Notes under the pieces: model-generated
Told to the model about the DNA's origin: nothing
Seen by the model: only the letters and a program-made list of their open reading frames with translations
Database searches by the model: none
In this document: positions 1 through 7,916 of the stretch, one piece after another
Position numbering within the stretch: the first letter of the stretch is position 1
Layout: each line of letters starts with the position of its first letter
Assembly: GCF_047302405.1 (NCBI RefSeq)
Contig: NZ_CP154853.1
Coordinates: 1,054,001 to 1,118,000, forward strand
Direction: 5' to 3'
DNA: 64,000 bases
Source: Alkalihalobacillus sp047302405
GTDB taxonomy: Bacteria; Bacillota; Bacilli; Bacillales; Bacillaceae_D
Program-made: the position numbers and the translations under genes

Positions 1-18
1 TCAGTTGATTCAAACTCA

Positions 19-546
19 ATGAATTTTAAGAAGAGAAATTATAAACCGTGGATTATTGCGATTACGATTATCGTAAATGGTTTAGTTATGGTCTTATCGG
101 GTATGCCTGGTTATGAAAATTTTGATTTATTTAATGTTCATGTTTTACCGATGATGAATGCGATTTTTAATAGTTTTACGTTTGTCTTTTTACTTATTGC
201 ATTTATTATGATCTTAAAAAAGAATGTCAAGTGGCATCGTCGCTTTATTTATGCTGCTTTTAGTTCGACGGCTTTATTTTTAGTGACTTATGTATCTTAT
301 CATTTTCTTTCTCCATCGACTTCTTATGGTGGTTCTGGATGGATGGCGGGGACTTATTATTTTATTTTAATTACCCATATCGTTTTAGCCGCAGTTATTG
401 TTCCACTTGCTTTAATCACGGTAACGCGTGCTTGGAACATGGAGAATGAGAGGCATAAAAAAATCGCACGCTGGACGATGCCTTTATGGTTGTATGTCAG
501 TTTAACTGGTGTTCTTGTTTATTTAATGATTTCTCCATATTATTAA
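19..546 (+). CDS. ctaM: DUF420 / CtaM (YozB)-family membrane protein
   Basis: About 175 residues with four to five hydrophobic segments and conserved His residues, matching the DUF420 family (CtaM in Staphylococcus, YozB in Bacillus), which supports maturation of haem-copper oxidases in the membrane. Its place at the ctaG end of the ylb region fits. No ribosome binding site precedes the ATG at 19 and the frame is open to the window edge, so the true start may lie upstream. Family call fairly firm from sequence pattern; function comes from the family. Confidence 0.75.
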   Translation: MNFKKRNYKPWIIAITIIVNGLVMVLSGMPGYENFDLFNVHVLPMMNAIFNSFTFVFLLIAFIMILKKNVKWHRRFIYAAFSSTALFLVTYVSYHFLSPSTSYGGSGWMAGTYYFILITHIVLAAVIVPLALITVTRAWNMENERHKKIARWTMPLWLYVSLTGVLVYLMISPYY

Positions 547-558
547 TAAAGAATGTAA

Positions 559-588
559 GACTTCAGATTGTTTTACTGAGGTCTTTTT
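559..588 (+). terminator. Rho-independent terminator after ctaM-like gene
   Basis: GACTTCAG at 559-566 pairs with CTGAGGTC at 576-583 (one G-U pair) and is followed by a T run, 13 bases after the stop codon. Confidence 0.8.
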
Positions 589-629
589 AACATGTAAAAT
601 AGGAAATTAAATAAAGGGGTTTGGAAAAA

Positions 630-1091
630 TTGAGGAAATGGGTTGCTTTAATCGTTTTTGTTCTGTTATTAGTTGGCTGTGGTGATAATCGAAGTGACTT
701 AGAAGTTGCACCTGTTGATAATGAGGAAGACTATGAGGCTGCAGCTACGTTTGTTGAGAATTATAAAGCAGATATGACTAAATCTGTTGGCAATGAAGGA
801 TTTGATTATTTAGAGGATTATTTAATTCCAAATAATAGTTATTATCATAGTCTTCGTCGTTATGTCTCTGATCTCGAACAATCAAATACGACTAAAGAAT
901 TGATTGATTTTGAAGTGATTGAGGTTTTAGTTGGTGAGGAAAGTGAATATTATGTCGAGGCCAATGAAAAGGTCGCTCTTTCTTATCAAAATGGTGAAGT
1001 GGAAGAGGTCTCAAGGCATATCGAGTTTGAATTAGTTAGAAGTCCAGAAGGTACATTTCGTATTGTGACGATTCGTCAATTTAAAGATTGA
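630..1091 (+). CDS. Small predicted lipoprotein, function unknown
   Basis: About 153 residues. The N-terminus has Arg-Lys, then a hydrophobic stretch ending in the lipobox L-V-G-C, so it is probably lipidated on Cys and anchored outside the membrane. A TTG at 621 is too close to the GGGG at 616-619; the TTG at 630 has good spacing and gives a normal signal peptide. The mature part is acidic, with a compact alpha/beta look reminiscent of NTF2-like domains such as the TcaA C-terminus, but I do not recognise a named family. It stands alone between two terminators. Confidence 0.7.
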   Translation: MRKWVALIVFVLLLVGCGDNRSDLEVAPVDNEEDYEAAATFVENYKADMTKSVGNEGFDYLEDYLIPNNSYYHSLRRYVSDLEQSNTTKELIDFEVIEVLVGEESEYYVEANEKVALSYQNGEVEEVSRHIEFELVRSPEGTFRIVTIRQFKD

Positions 1092-1119
1092 CGATCAACA
1101 GAATACGTTTCGTGCAAAA

Positions 1120-1157
1120 AAAAATAAAAACCAGGCAGTCCTGGTTTTTATTTTTTT
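1120..1157. terminator. Bidirectional terminator between convergent genes
   Basis: AAAAACCAGG (1126-1135), loop CAGT, CCTGGTTTTT (1140-1149), with A runs on one side and T runs on the other. It serves the lipoprotein gene on the plus strand and the YugN-like gene on the minus strand. Confidence 0.85.
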
Positions 1158-1503
1158 ACTTATTAACGGCTTCTAATAATTGAGTAAGCTTTGTATTACA
1201 TTTTTCTACAACCGTTTTTGGGAAATCTTCGCCAGCGTATTCCACACCGTGAGGGTAATAGTATTTACCAAGAATTGGAGCCATTACCTTTACGATCGTG
1301 TCTTCTTTAGGGATGTCCCCTTTAATAGCGTAGGCTGGTACACGAAGGTAGTAGATCTCTTGGTTGTTATGTATTTTCAAATCAAACATAACACGTTCGT
1401 AATCCCATTGTTCAGCATGGACAAAACCTAAAGACTCAGCTGCATAGTGTAATGATTCGAATTTTAATTCTTTATCAGCAATTTCAATGTGCTCGAATTT
1501 CAT
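1156..1503 (-). CDS. YugN-like family protein
   Basis: 115 residues resembling the YugN-like family of Bacillaceae: small, soluble, no known activity. An AAGGAGG sits 9 bases before the ATG on the minus strand, fixing the start. It is a single-gene unit convergent with the lipoprotein gene. Family membership is recalled from overall sequence; no catalytic motif is visible. Confidence 0.7.
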   Translation of the reverse strand: MKFEHIEIADKELKFESLHYAAESLGFVHAEQWDYERVMFDLKIHNNQEIYYLRVPAYAIKGDIPKEDTIVKVMAPILGKYYYPHGVEYAGEDFPKTVVEKCNTKLTQLLEAVNK

Positions 1504-1734
1504 TTTGAAAAAACCTCCTTCTTTTCAACTTACTATGTCCATTATTTATCATAGTATGAAAAGGCTTCAGTTGCAATCAATTCCGCAGGTTTTTGTGGAA
1601 TCAAGTCATATTTTCACCTTTTCGACACTGATTCATAAAGCTAGACAGAAGGTTACAGAAATAGAGAAAGGAAATACTTCTCTTTAATCCGAAAGGGTAT
1701 GTTAGATACTTAGTCATTTTGGGGGGGTGGAGTG

Positions 1735-2832
1735 ATGAGAAAGAAAAATCTAATCATTATCGTGTTTGTTTTTTTATTTGCATGTGTTGCTGTTTTTGAA
1801 AATCTGTATCATGATGAGCTGAAAGAGTGGTTCCCAGAACGGGAGTTGCTGCCTAATACATCTGATGAAGGGGAAGAGCTTTTTGACGAAGAGCACGTAG
1901 AGGAACATGAGGAGAAAAAAGAAGAATTGGCATCAGAGGAACTTGACCAAGATGATTTAATCATTGGCAAGACGATGAAAGAGGTAATAGAGGACTTTGG
2001 TGAACCTGATCGAACTGATTTATCCGCTTATGGCTATGAGTGGCTTATTTATGCCAAATCTGATAGCAGCTACTTTCAAATAGGGATGGAAGATGGGGAG
2101 GTCGTTACCGCTTACTTTATCGGTGATATATTAGAGGAGCTTTCTTATGAGTTATTAGAAACTTATGATGAAATGAATGAAAATTATCATTTTGAAGAGC
2201 AGGTTAGTGCGTCTTCTAGTTATGGTCAATTTCAATTCGAATTAAGCCTAGAAGATAAAAAAAATCGTCCATTAATTCAGTATGCAGAAGGGGTCTGGCT
2301 TCAATTTTACTTTGACCAATTTACGAACCAGCTATCGAGCTTACGTGTTCTGAATGAAGATATTTTAGTGAGACAACGTCCGTATTCGGTCTCATATCGA
2401 GGTAGGTTACCAGAACCGATTAAAAGAACAGTGGAAGAGCAAGAACAAATAGAGCGCGGTGAAGAGCAGCAAATTTTTGATGTGACAAATGTGATGAGAA
2501 ATAGACATCAATTAGAATCTTTTGTTTGGGATCAAGAAATTGCAGAAGTGGCGGTCAAACATAGTGAGGATATGCATGAACATCAATTTTTTTCCCATGT
2601 TTCTCCTAATACAGGTGATTTAAGTGCTCGAATTCAAGAAGGGGGATTACGTCCACGCTTAGCTGGAGAAAATATTGCCGCACATTATGTTGATGGTGTA
2701 GCAGCCGTAGAGGGATGGCTGAACAGTGAAGGACATAGAGTTAACTTATTACATGAAGAGTTTACTCATTTAGGTGTAGGTGTATACGAGGATTACTATA
2801 CACAAAACTTTATGACTCCATGGCTTCCATAA
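1735..2832 (+). CDS. ylbC: CAP-domain protein YlbC
   Basis: About 365 residues: an N-terminal membrane anchor (residues 4-20), an acidic linker, a CAP-associated N-terminal domain (about 75-210) and a C-terminal CAP/SCP domain (about 245-365) containing HSEDM, FFSHVSP, GENI and HRVNLL elements. It is probably exposed outside the membrane. CAP proteins in spore formers are often tied to spore or envelope functions, but the activity is unknown. The start is chosen at ATG 1735 after the G-rich SD at 1721-1730; a GTG at 1732 is too close to the SD. First gene of a ylbC-ylbD-ylbE run. Confidence 0.85.
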   Translation: MRKKNLIIIVFVFLFACVAVFENLYHDELKEWFPERELLPNTSDEGEELFDEEHVEEHEEKKEELASEELDQDDLIIGKTMKEVIEDFGEPDRTDLSAYGYEWLIYAKSDSSYFQIGMEDGEVVTAYFIGDILEELSYELLETYDEMNENYHFEEQVSASSSYGQFQFELSLEDKKNRPLIQYAEGVWLQFYFDQFTNQLSSLRVLNEDILVRQRPYSVSYRGRLPEPIKRTVEEQEQIERGEEQQIFDVTNVMRNRHQLESFVWDQEIAEVAVKHSEDMHEHQFFSHVSPNTGDLSARIQEGGLRPRLAGENIAAHYVDGVAAVEGWLNSEGHRVNLLHEEFTHLGVGVYEDYYTQNFMTPWLP

Positions 2833-2909
2833 TGAACGTAATAGGATGCACACGGGACAAATACCCTTAATATAATATACTGATATGGATCATAGGGGAG
2901 GTCGATTGT

Positions 2910-3389
2910 ATGGCAGATTCAAATTTAAATCCTTCCGTCCAACAGTTTAAGGCCTTTGTTAAGGAACATCCGGGCATTGTGCAATCAGTCAACACGAACG
3001 AAAAGACATTACAAAGCTATTTTGAAGAATGGACGATTTTAGGCCCAGAACATGAGCAATGGACACGGCTACGTTCGGTAGCATCGGAAATTCCAGAGAC
3101 GGAAGCAACAGCAGCTCAATCAACAGAGCAAACAAGTTCAGAAAACACAACAAATACTGCTTCTCAAGCACAGGATTCAACAGTTGGTTCAGAAAAATCA
3201 GCTGGTGAAACATTAGGACAATTATTTTCGATGTTTCGCAAAATGAATGTTCAGGATTTACAAAATCATTTAGGACAATTTAGCTCACTTTTAGCAAATG
3301 TGCAAAATGTGATGCAAACTTTTCAAAAGCCATCAAGCCCATCCAGTACTAGTTCAACTGATCGCTCCTTTTCGTTTCGGAAAGATTAA
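2910..3389 (+). CDS. ylbD: YlbD-family putative spore coat protein
   Basis: 159 residues. The N-terminus LNPSVQQFKAFVKEHPGI is the YlbD signature, and the YlbD family is annotated as a putative spore coat component. The middle is a low-complexity Ser/Thr/Gln/Glu linker and the C-terminal part is helical. AGGGGAGGT at 2894-2902 fixes the ATG. Followed 15 bases later by ylbE, as in B. subtilis. Longer than the roughly 130-residue B. subtilis protein because of the linker. Confidence 0.8.
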   Translation: MADSNLNPSVQQFKAFVKEHPGIVQSVNTNEKTLQSYFEEWTILGPEHEQWTRLRSVASEIPETEATAAQSTEQTSSENTTNTASQAQDSTVGSEKSAGETLGQLFSMFRKMNVQDLQNHLGQFSSLLANVQNVMQTFQKPSSPSSTSSTDRSFSFRKD

Positions 3390-3404
3390 TTGAGGTGAGA
3401 ATGT

Positions 3405-3650
3405 ATGAGAGTTGAATTGCAACAGTTGCTAGCAGAAAAACCTGAATTAAGACAATTTATGAGGCAAAACCCGATTTGGTACCGGAAGTTGACTCGTAAC
3501 CCCAATCAAATACCTGAGCTTGAAAAAGAAGCTAATTACTTTTACGGAAAAACACTGCCACAAAGGGTTGAAAAAATGCAAAATAATCTTGGGCTTGCGA
3601 TGATGATGATTGAAATGTTTAAAATGGGTAAAACAACAGTCGGAGGATAA
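3405..3650 (+). CDS. ylbE: YlbE-like protein
   Basis: 81 residues with the YlbE pattern (RQFMRQNPIWYRKLTRNP). Small, basic, of unknown function, always beside ylbD in Bacillus. GAGGTGA at 3392-3398 favours ATG 3405 over ATG 3401, which is in another frame. Last gene of the ylbC-D-E unit, ending at a strong terminator. Confidence 0.8.
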   Translation: MRVELQQLLAEKPELRQFMRQNPIWYRKLTRNPNQIPELEKEANYFYGKTLPQRVEKMQNNLGLAMMMIEMFKMGKTTVGG

Positions 3651-3655
3651 GAAGA

Positions 3656-3699
3656 GGCTACTCAAAGGTCATATAGCACCTTTTGAGTGGCCTTTTTTT
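3656..3699 (+). terminator. Terminator of the ylbC-ylbD-ylbE unit
   Basis: A long stem, GGCTACTCAAAGG against the complementary stretch ending TTTTGAGTGGCC, followed by seven T residues (3693-3699). Confidence 0.9.
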
Positions 3700-3786
3700 G
3701 TTGTGGAAGTAGGTGTTTTAGTTTAGTCGTACGAGTGTCTGAACCATTCGTTTTTTCGCCGGCTTGCTTATCTAGACTGTTCTCTT

Positions 3787-4563
3787 TTAGTCCACTGATT
3801 TTGTTTGTTGTTTCATTAAATATTGGAAAATCTTTTGTTCAACGGAAACATTCATTTGTTGGAAACCTTGATTTCCGAATAAAGTATTGAATTCCAAAAT
3901 ATAAGGGCGTTCATTAACAAAGACGAGGTCAAAGCCTGCGTGATCAATCCCTAAAGTTTTTGCTATGTCTAAAACGATTGGAAAGGCGTCCTTTGGAATG
4001 TTATCAAAGGATATTTCGCCACCTTGTGAGACATTATTTTTGAATGAGCCTTCATTTTCACGCCAATAAGCTGCTATCACTTCATCACCTACGATACAAA
4101 CACGTAAGTCTCGTTTGATTGGTAAAAACTCTTGTACGTAAAAGTAAGGGTTATCTTCAGTGTATTCAATAAACTGTTGCCTATTTTCAATTAAATAAAC
4201 GCCACGGCCCATCGAATTTCGTATTTCCTTCGCAACAAAGGGGAATTCAAAATCGCGAAGAACTTTATCGATATTATCGTGATTTCTCCCTAAAATAACC
4301 GTTTTCGGTACATATTGAGGGGCTACACTCCACAGGGCACGTGTCATTTCAATTTTATTAAAGCCGAGTTGAATCGATTGAATGCTCGGAAATATCTTTT
4401 TCTTCATGCCATAAACAAGTGAATTAACTTGCCAATTTTCAGGGAATAAACAGTAATCGGCCGCCATTATTTTTTCTTTATCTTCAAACATATGTTCAGG
4501 TTTTACATATTTGATATTGGGAATGCCGATCGTACGAAAAGGGTTAAAAGTGACAAAATTCAT
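3787..4563 (-). CDS. RimK/YheC-like ATP-grasp protein
   Basis: 258 residues with an ATP-grasp fold: the ATP-binding part around VAKEIRNSMGRGVYLIE, then YVQEFLP and the metal-binding end ILEFNTLFGNQGF with E-x-N. ATP-grasp enzymes ligate a carboxylate to an amine through an acyl phosphate; the substrate here is unknown. The closest families are RimK-type ligases and the spore-associated YheC/YheD group. AAGGAG lies properly before the minus-strand ATG. It interrupts the ylbE-ylbF gene order of B. subtilis in the opposite orientation. Confidence 0.75.
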   Translation of the reverse strand: MNFVTFNPFRTIGIPNIKYVKPEHMFEDKEKIMAADYCLFPENWQVNSLVYGMKKKIFPSIQSIQLGFNKIEMTRALWSVAPQYVPKTVILGRNHDNIDKVLRDFEFPFVAKEIRNSMGRGVYLIENRQQFIEYTEDNPYFYVQEFLPIKRDLRVCIVGDEVIAAYWRENEGSFKNNVSQGGEISFDNIPKDAFPIVLDIAKTLGIDHAGFDLVFVNERPYILEFNTLFGNQGFQQMNVSVEQKIFQYLMKQQTKSVD

Positions 4564-4733
4564 TCGTATCTCCTTATAAATCCATTAGTTTTTCTTTTAT
4601 AGAAGTCGAATGAATTATAGTCAAGGAAGAGGGTGATGTCAATTCCTTTTTTAAAAGCCTAAAGTGATGGTAAATATGTTAGAATATGAACTAATCATGA
4701 AACATGGTATAATCATTACTAGGGGGTGGGATA

Positions 4734-5174
4734 ATGCTCGCAACCATGACAATGGTAGACTTAATTGAAGAAGCTTCTGATCTCGCACAAGCGATATCTG
4801 AATCAGAAGTATTTGTAGATTATGTGATAAAAAAGAAGCAGCTCGAACAAGATAAAGAGGCACAGAAAGCGATATCTGATTTTAATCGGTTGAAGGATCA
4901 GTATGAAGAGGTCCAGCGCTTCGGTAAATACCACCCTGATTATAAAGAAGTATCAAGTACGATTCGTCAGACAAAACGAAAGCTTGATCTTATTCCGACT
5001 GTAATGGAGTTTAAAAAAGCAGAGAAGGAATTAGAACAGCTTCTTAATGAGGTTAGTGGGGTAATTGCTCATTCTGTTTCTCAAACAATAAAGGTTCCAA
5101 CAGGAAACCCATTTTTTGATCAAATGTCTTGTTCAGGTGGGTGTGGTTCTGGAGGATCTTGTAGCTGTGGATAA
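4734..5174 (+). CDS. ylbF: YlbF (RicF), Fe-S subunit of the RicAFT complex
   Basis: 146 residues. A helical YlbF/YmcA core (YEEVQRFGKYHPDYKE, VPTGNPFFDQ) ends in a cysteine-rich tail with CSGGCGSGG and CSCG. In B. subtilis, YlbF, YmcA and YaaT form an Fe-S-containing complex needed for RNase Y-dependent mRNA maturation, competence, biofilm and sporulation. All the tail cysteines needed to hold clusters appear present. The start at 4734 follows AGGGGGTGGG and gives the expected MxATM N-terminus. Confidence 0.9.
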   Translation: MLATMTMVDLIEEASDLAQAISESEVFVDYVIKKKQLEQDKEAQKAISDFNRLKDQYEEVQRFGKYHPDYKEVSSTIRQTKRKLDLIPTVMEFKKAEKELEQLLNEVSGVIAHSVSQTIKVPTGNPFFDQMSCSGGCGSGGSCSCG

Positions 5175-5200
5175 ATAAAAAGGCAGAGGTACTGTCTTTT

Positions 5201-5249
5201 AGCTTGTCGGCATAGTCTCTGAATACAAGAGAGTCGACAAGCTTTTTTT
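5201..5249 (+). terminator. Terminator after ylbF
   Basis: AGCTTGTCG (5201-5209) pairs with CGACAAGCT (5235-5243), with a nested TCTCT/AGAGA pairing and a T run. A smaller hairpin, AAAAGGCAG/CTGTCTTTT, lies just before it. Confidence 0.85.
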
Positions 5250-5428
5250 ATGGTAAATGGGTATATTGATTTGTAGTCGGGAATTCAGTTGCACTATGTC
5301 TAGTGTCTGAAAAATGAATTTCTGTCTTTTGTTGTTGATTATCCATTTGAAAAACAATCGTATGTTGCTCGTTTAAGGCGGAAATGCTAAAATGACTACA
5401 GACCTATTGAAAAAGGAGAAACGTATTT

Positions 5429-5707
5429 ATGCTAGTAGGTAATAGGCAAGGCATAGCAGTGTGGCTTTCCTCATTAAAATTTGCAAGACAATTAAGACGA
5501 TTCGGAAATGTTCAATACGTATCAAAAAAAATGAAATACGTTATTTTTTATTGCGATCAAGATAAAACGGATGAAGTCATTGAAAAGTTACAATCGTTAC
5601 ATTTTGTTAGAGATGTTAAACCATCGATGCGACCTTTTGTGAAAACGGAGTATCAAAACTCAAAACCTGATAAAGCAAAAGAATATGATTATAAAATGGG
5701 AATTTAA
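5429..5707 (+). CDS. ylbG: YlbG, DUF2129 family
   Basis: 92 residues of the YlbG/DUF2129 family: small, cytoplasmic, unknown function, conserved beside ylbF and rsmD in Bacillales. AAAGGAGA precedes the ATG by about 10 bases. The roughly 180 bases upstream hold no other gene that I can see. The sequence shows an N-terminal beta-rich part (QGIAVWLSSLKFARQLRRFG) and a basic C-terminus. Confidence 0.85.
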   Translation: MLVGNRQGIAVWLSSLKFARQLRRFGNVQYVSKKMKYVIFYCDQDKTDEVIEKLQSLHFVRDVKPSMRPFVKTEYQNSKPDKAKEYDYKMGI

Positions 5708-5736
5708 CCAAGTGATGATGCTTGGTTATTTTTTTT
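5706..5736 (+). terminator. Terminator after ylbG
   Basis: AACCAAG (5706-5712) pairs with CTTGGTT (5721-5727) followed by eight T residues. The stem overlaps the ylbG stop codon. Confidence 0.85.
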
Positions 5737-5895
5737 GCTGTTTTTAAGTAGGTTGTTTGAGGAGAGGGCTATTAGTCTCCACAAGGAGGAAGGAGACCTT
5801 GCCGATTACTATGGCTTTGAGAAGTGATTAGTCGTGTCTATAAAAAGAGTCCTTAAGTGAGAAGATCATGTTTTTGGAAAATGAAGTCATTTCGG

Positions 5896-5925
5896 TTGAT
5901 TATTTCGTGGGACGAAACATATAAT
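5896..5925 (+). promoter_or_regulatory. Promoter with palindromic operator before the MFS gene
   Basis: TTGATT at 5896-5901 and TATAAT at 5920-5925 with an 18-base spacer. Inside the spacer is a perfect inverted repeat TTTCGT-GGG-ACGAAA (5903-5917), well placed for a dimeric repressor. The regulator is unknown and is not encoded next to it. Confidence 0.6.
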
Positions 5926-5947
5926 AGAGATGAGGAAGTGAGGATAA

Positions 5948-7186
5948 ATGAAAAATTGGAAACGGAATTTATGGATTCTTGTTGTTTGTCAATTTATTGT
6001 GGCAAGTGCGATGACGATGATTATCCCATTTTTACCTTTATATTTAAAAGAATTAGGGGTAGAAAATGAAGCCACGATTGGTTTATGGACGGGTGTTATT
6101 TTCGGAGCAAACTTTTTAACGGCTTTTTTATTTGCCCCATTTTGGGGACGAATGGCGGACCGGTACGGACGAAAAATGATGATTTTGCGTTCAGGTTTTG
6201 GAATGGCTCTTATTATTGGTTTAACCGGTTTTGCAACAGGTCCCATCTCTCTGCTATTACTCCGTTTATTAAATGGAATGGTGTCAGGATTTATTCCTGC
6301 CTCAATTGGCTTAGTCTCAACGAATACGCCTAAAGAAAAGGTTGGCTATGCTCTTGGCATTTTGCAATCAGGAGCTGTTGCTGGCGGAATTTTAGGACCT
6401 TTATTAGGTGGACTAATGGCAGAAGTATTTGGTTATCGTATGATTTTTTTCATAACAGGGTTTGGAATTTTAATAGCAACACTCGTGTGTTTATTTATGG
6501 TGAGGGAAAACTTCAAGGCACCAAATAAACAAGCGAAAAAGACGAATACGATGGAAGACTTTAAAAAGGTAACGGAGAAAAAGCCCGTACTTGCTCTTTA
6601 TACGGTGATTTTTGTGATTCAATTAGCGGTGATGGGTATTAACCCTCTTCTATCCATTTATGTAGCCGAATTAACACCTGCTCAAAATACAGCCTTTTTT
6701 GCTGGGTTAACAGTCGCTGTTCTTGGTTTTTCTAATATGATGTCTTCGGCTTTTTTAGGACGGTTAGGTGATAAAGTTGGGGCTCATAATGTTTTGGTTT
6801 GGGCAATGCTCGGGGTTGCGATGATTTCGATTCCTCAAGCTTTTGTCACCGATATTTGGCAGCTGATTGTCTTGCGGTTTATGTTAGGTCTATGTATAGG
6901 AGGTCTTCTTCCTGCTGTTAATACTCTCATTCGCCTCCATTCACCTGAAGGAATGGAAAGCAGGTCATATGGTTTTTCTAACAGTGCGATGTATTTAGGG
7001 AATATGTTAGGTCCTGTACTGGGTGGTTGGGTCATTAGCATGACAACAATGAGTGCCTTATTCCTTATTAGTGCTGCGTTGTTATTAATGAATGTGGCGA
7101 TTGTCAAAGGGAAAGTACTTCCACCTGCAAAACGGAAATTTTCCAGGGAAAAACAACGACAAAAAGAAGCAACCTCACTTAAATAA
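5948..7186 (+). CDS. MdtG-like multidrug efflux MFS transporter
   Basis: 412 residues, about 12 membrane segments, DHA1 family of H+ antiporters. Motif A is GRMADRYGRK between segments 2 and 3 (about residues 65-74), and the antiporter motif C is visible as GILGPLLGG (about 148-156). The N-terminal pattern (NWKRNL, PFLPLYL, FWGRMADRYGRKMM) closely resembles E. coli MdtG. It likely exports drugs or toxic metabolites. It is inserted between ylbG and rsmD compared with B. subtilis and has its own promoter and terminator. Confidence 0.8.
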   Translation: MKNWKRNLWILVVCQFIVASAMTMIIPFLPLYLKELGVENEATIGLWTGVIFGANFLTAFLFAPFWGRMADRYGRKMMILRSGFGMALIIGLTGFATGPISLLLLRLLNGMVSGFIPASIGLVSTNTPKEKVGYALGILQSGAVAGGILGPLLGGLMAEVFGYRMIFFITGFGILIATLVCLFMVRENFKAPNKQAKKTNTMEDFKKVTEKKPVLALYTVIFVIQLAVMGINPLLSIYVAELTPAQNTAFFAGLTVAVLGFSNMMSSAFLGRLGDKVGAHNVLVWAMLGVAMISIPQAFVTDIWQLIVLRFMLGLCIGGLLPAVNTLIRLHSPEGMESRSYGFSNSAMYLGNMLGPVLGGWVISMTTMSALFLISAALLLMNVAIVKGKVLPPAKRKFSREKQRQKEATSLK

Positions 7187-7205
7187 GAGGTTGCTTGTCT
7201 TTTTA
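7167..7205 (+). terminator. Terminator of the MFS gene
   Basis: AAGCAACCTC (7167-7176) pairs perfectly with GAGGTTGCTT (7187-7196), followed by a T-rich stretch. The stem overlaps the stop codon. Confidence 0.85.
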
Positions 7206-7220
7206 TTAATCCTGTTACGC

Positions 7221-7320
7221 CCGTTAGAAGCTTGAGAAAAATCGGTCATCTTTATGACGTCGCGAACTTAGCATTGTTCCTTAGTATTCTCGCTTCTGAG
7301 CAAACAGACTTCGCTTTATG
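7221..7320 (+). repeat. Dispersed hairpin repeat, family 2, copy A
   Basis: Starts CCGTTAGAAGCTTGAGAAAAA and ends TTCTCGCTTCTGAGCAAAC followed by GACTTCGCTTTAT. The outer AGAAGC..GAGAA pairs with TTCTC-GCTTCT. Same family as 7728-7842 and 41196-41474. The end of the copy overlaps the stop codon of the minus-strand DUF7147-type gene. Confidence 0.8.
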
Positions 7321-7705
7321 AAAGCGGGGGAATGATTCGGTTTAATAGTAAAATACCGATTAAATATTGATAATATAATTCTTTTTCATTAAAAACGGTC
7401 GATGGTTTAACGACTAACTGGTGAATGGGCATCTCTAATTCATCGCTTTGTTCTTTAAAAAGATTAAACCTGGCATTTGGTGTTTCTTCTGGTTGTGGAA
7501 TTCCTTCCAAACAAATGTATATTGGCATAAAATGACCAGCACTTGTTTCGTCTAAGACAACAGCTAAAGATGTTTTTTTCGTTGCACCTATTTCGACATC
7601 TAATTGTACGAATGCTCGTACTCTGTCTTTATTTCTTTTGACAATTTCTAATAATTCATAGAGGTCTGAATAACCTCTACCTAATTCAATAAAACGTTGC
7701 ATCAT
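7316..7705 (-). CDS. DUF7147-type small protein
   Basis: 129 residues starting MMQRFIELGRGYSDLYELLEI, a family I recall from Bacillaceae as a short protein of unknown function (sometimes mislabelled methylthioribose kinase). The open frame extends 48 codons upstream, but that extension lies in repeat copy B; AAGGAGAG 11 bases before the double ATG at 7705/7702 fixes the true start. The gene is bracketed by inverted copies of a dispersed repeat, and the downstream copy supplies the stop codon. No catalytic motif is visible. Confidence 0.7.
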   Translation of the reverse strand: MMQRFIELGRGYSDLYELLEIVKRNKDRVRAFVQLDVEIGATKKTSLAVVLDETSAGHFMPIYICLEGIPQPEETPNARFNLFKEQSDELEMPIHQLVVKPSTVFNEKELYYQYLIGILLLNRIIPPLS

Positions 7706-7727
7706 AATGACTTTTACTCTCCTTAAA

Positions 7728-7842
7728 TAAAAAGCGGAGTCCGTTTGGGCAGAAGTGAGAAAAAATAAAGGGCGTCCTAAAAAGTCGCTTTTTGACTTTA
7801 TAGGACGACCGATTTTTCTCGAGCTTCTAACAGGCGCAGCTA
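7728..7842 (-). repeat. Dispersed hairpin repeat, family 2, copy B (inverted)
   Basis: Read on the minus strand it gives AGAAGCTCGAGAAAAATCGG, a hairpin AAAGTC-AAAAAGC-GACTTT (7781-7799) extended by GTCCT/AGGAC, then TTTTTTCTCACTTCTG and the CAAACGGACT-type end. Inverted relative to copy A; the two flank the DUF7147-type gene. Confidence 0.8.
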
Positions 7843-7916
7843 GATTCAATCTATCTCTTCTATGAGTAAGTTTAACGCAAAACGATATGTAGGAAAAGAA
7901 GATTCCCTTTTAAACG

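Noticed and set aside
1487..1687. 66-codon plus-strand frame between yugN-like gene and ylbC
   Set aside because: No SD, low complexity, begins antisense to the YugN-like gene.
5857..6069. 70-codon frame overlapping the MFS start
   Set aside because: Crosses the promoter and runs out of frame into the transporter; no SD.
7706..7849. 48-residue N-terminal extension of the DUF7147-type protein
   Set aside because: Encoded entirely by the SD region and repeat copy B; a good SD lies after it.
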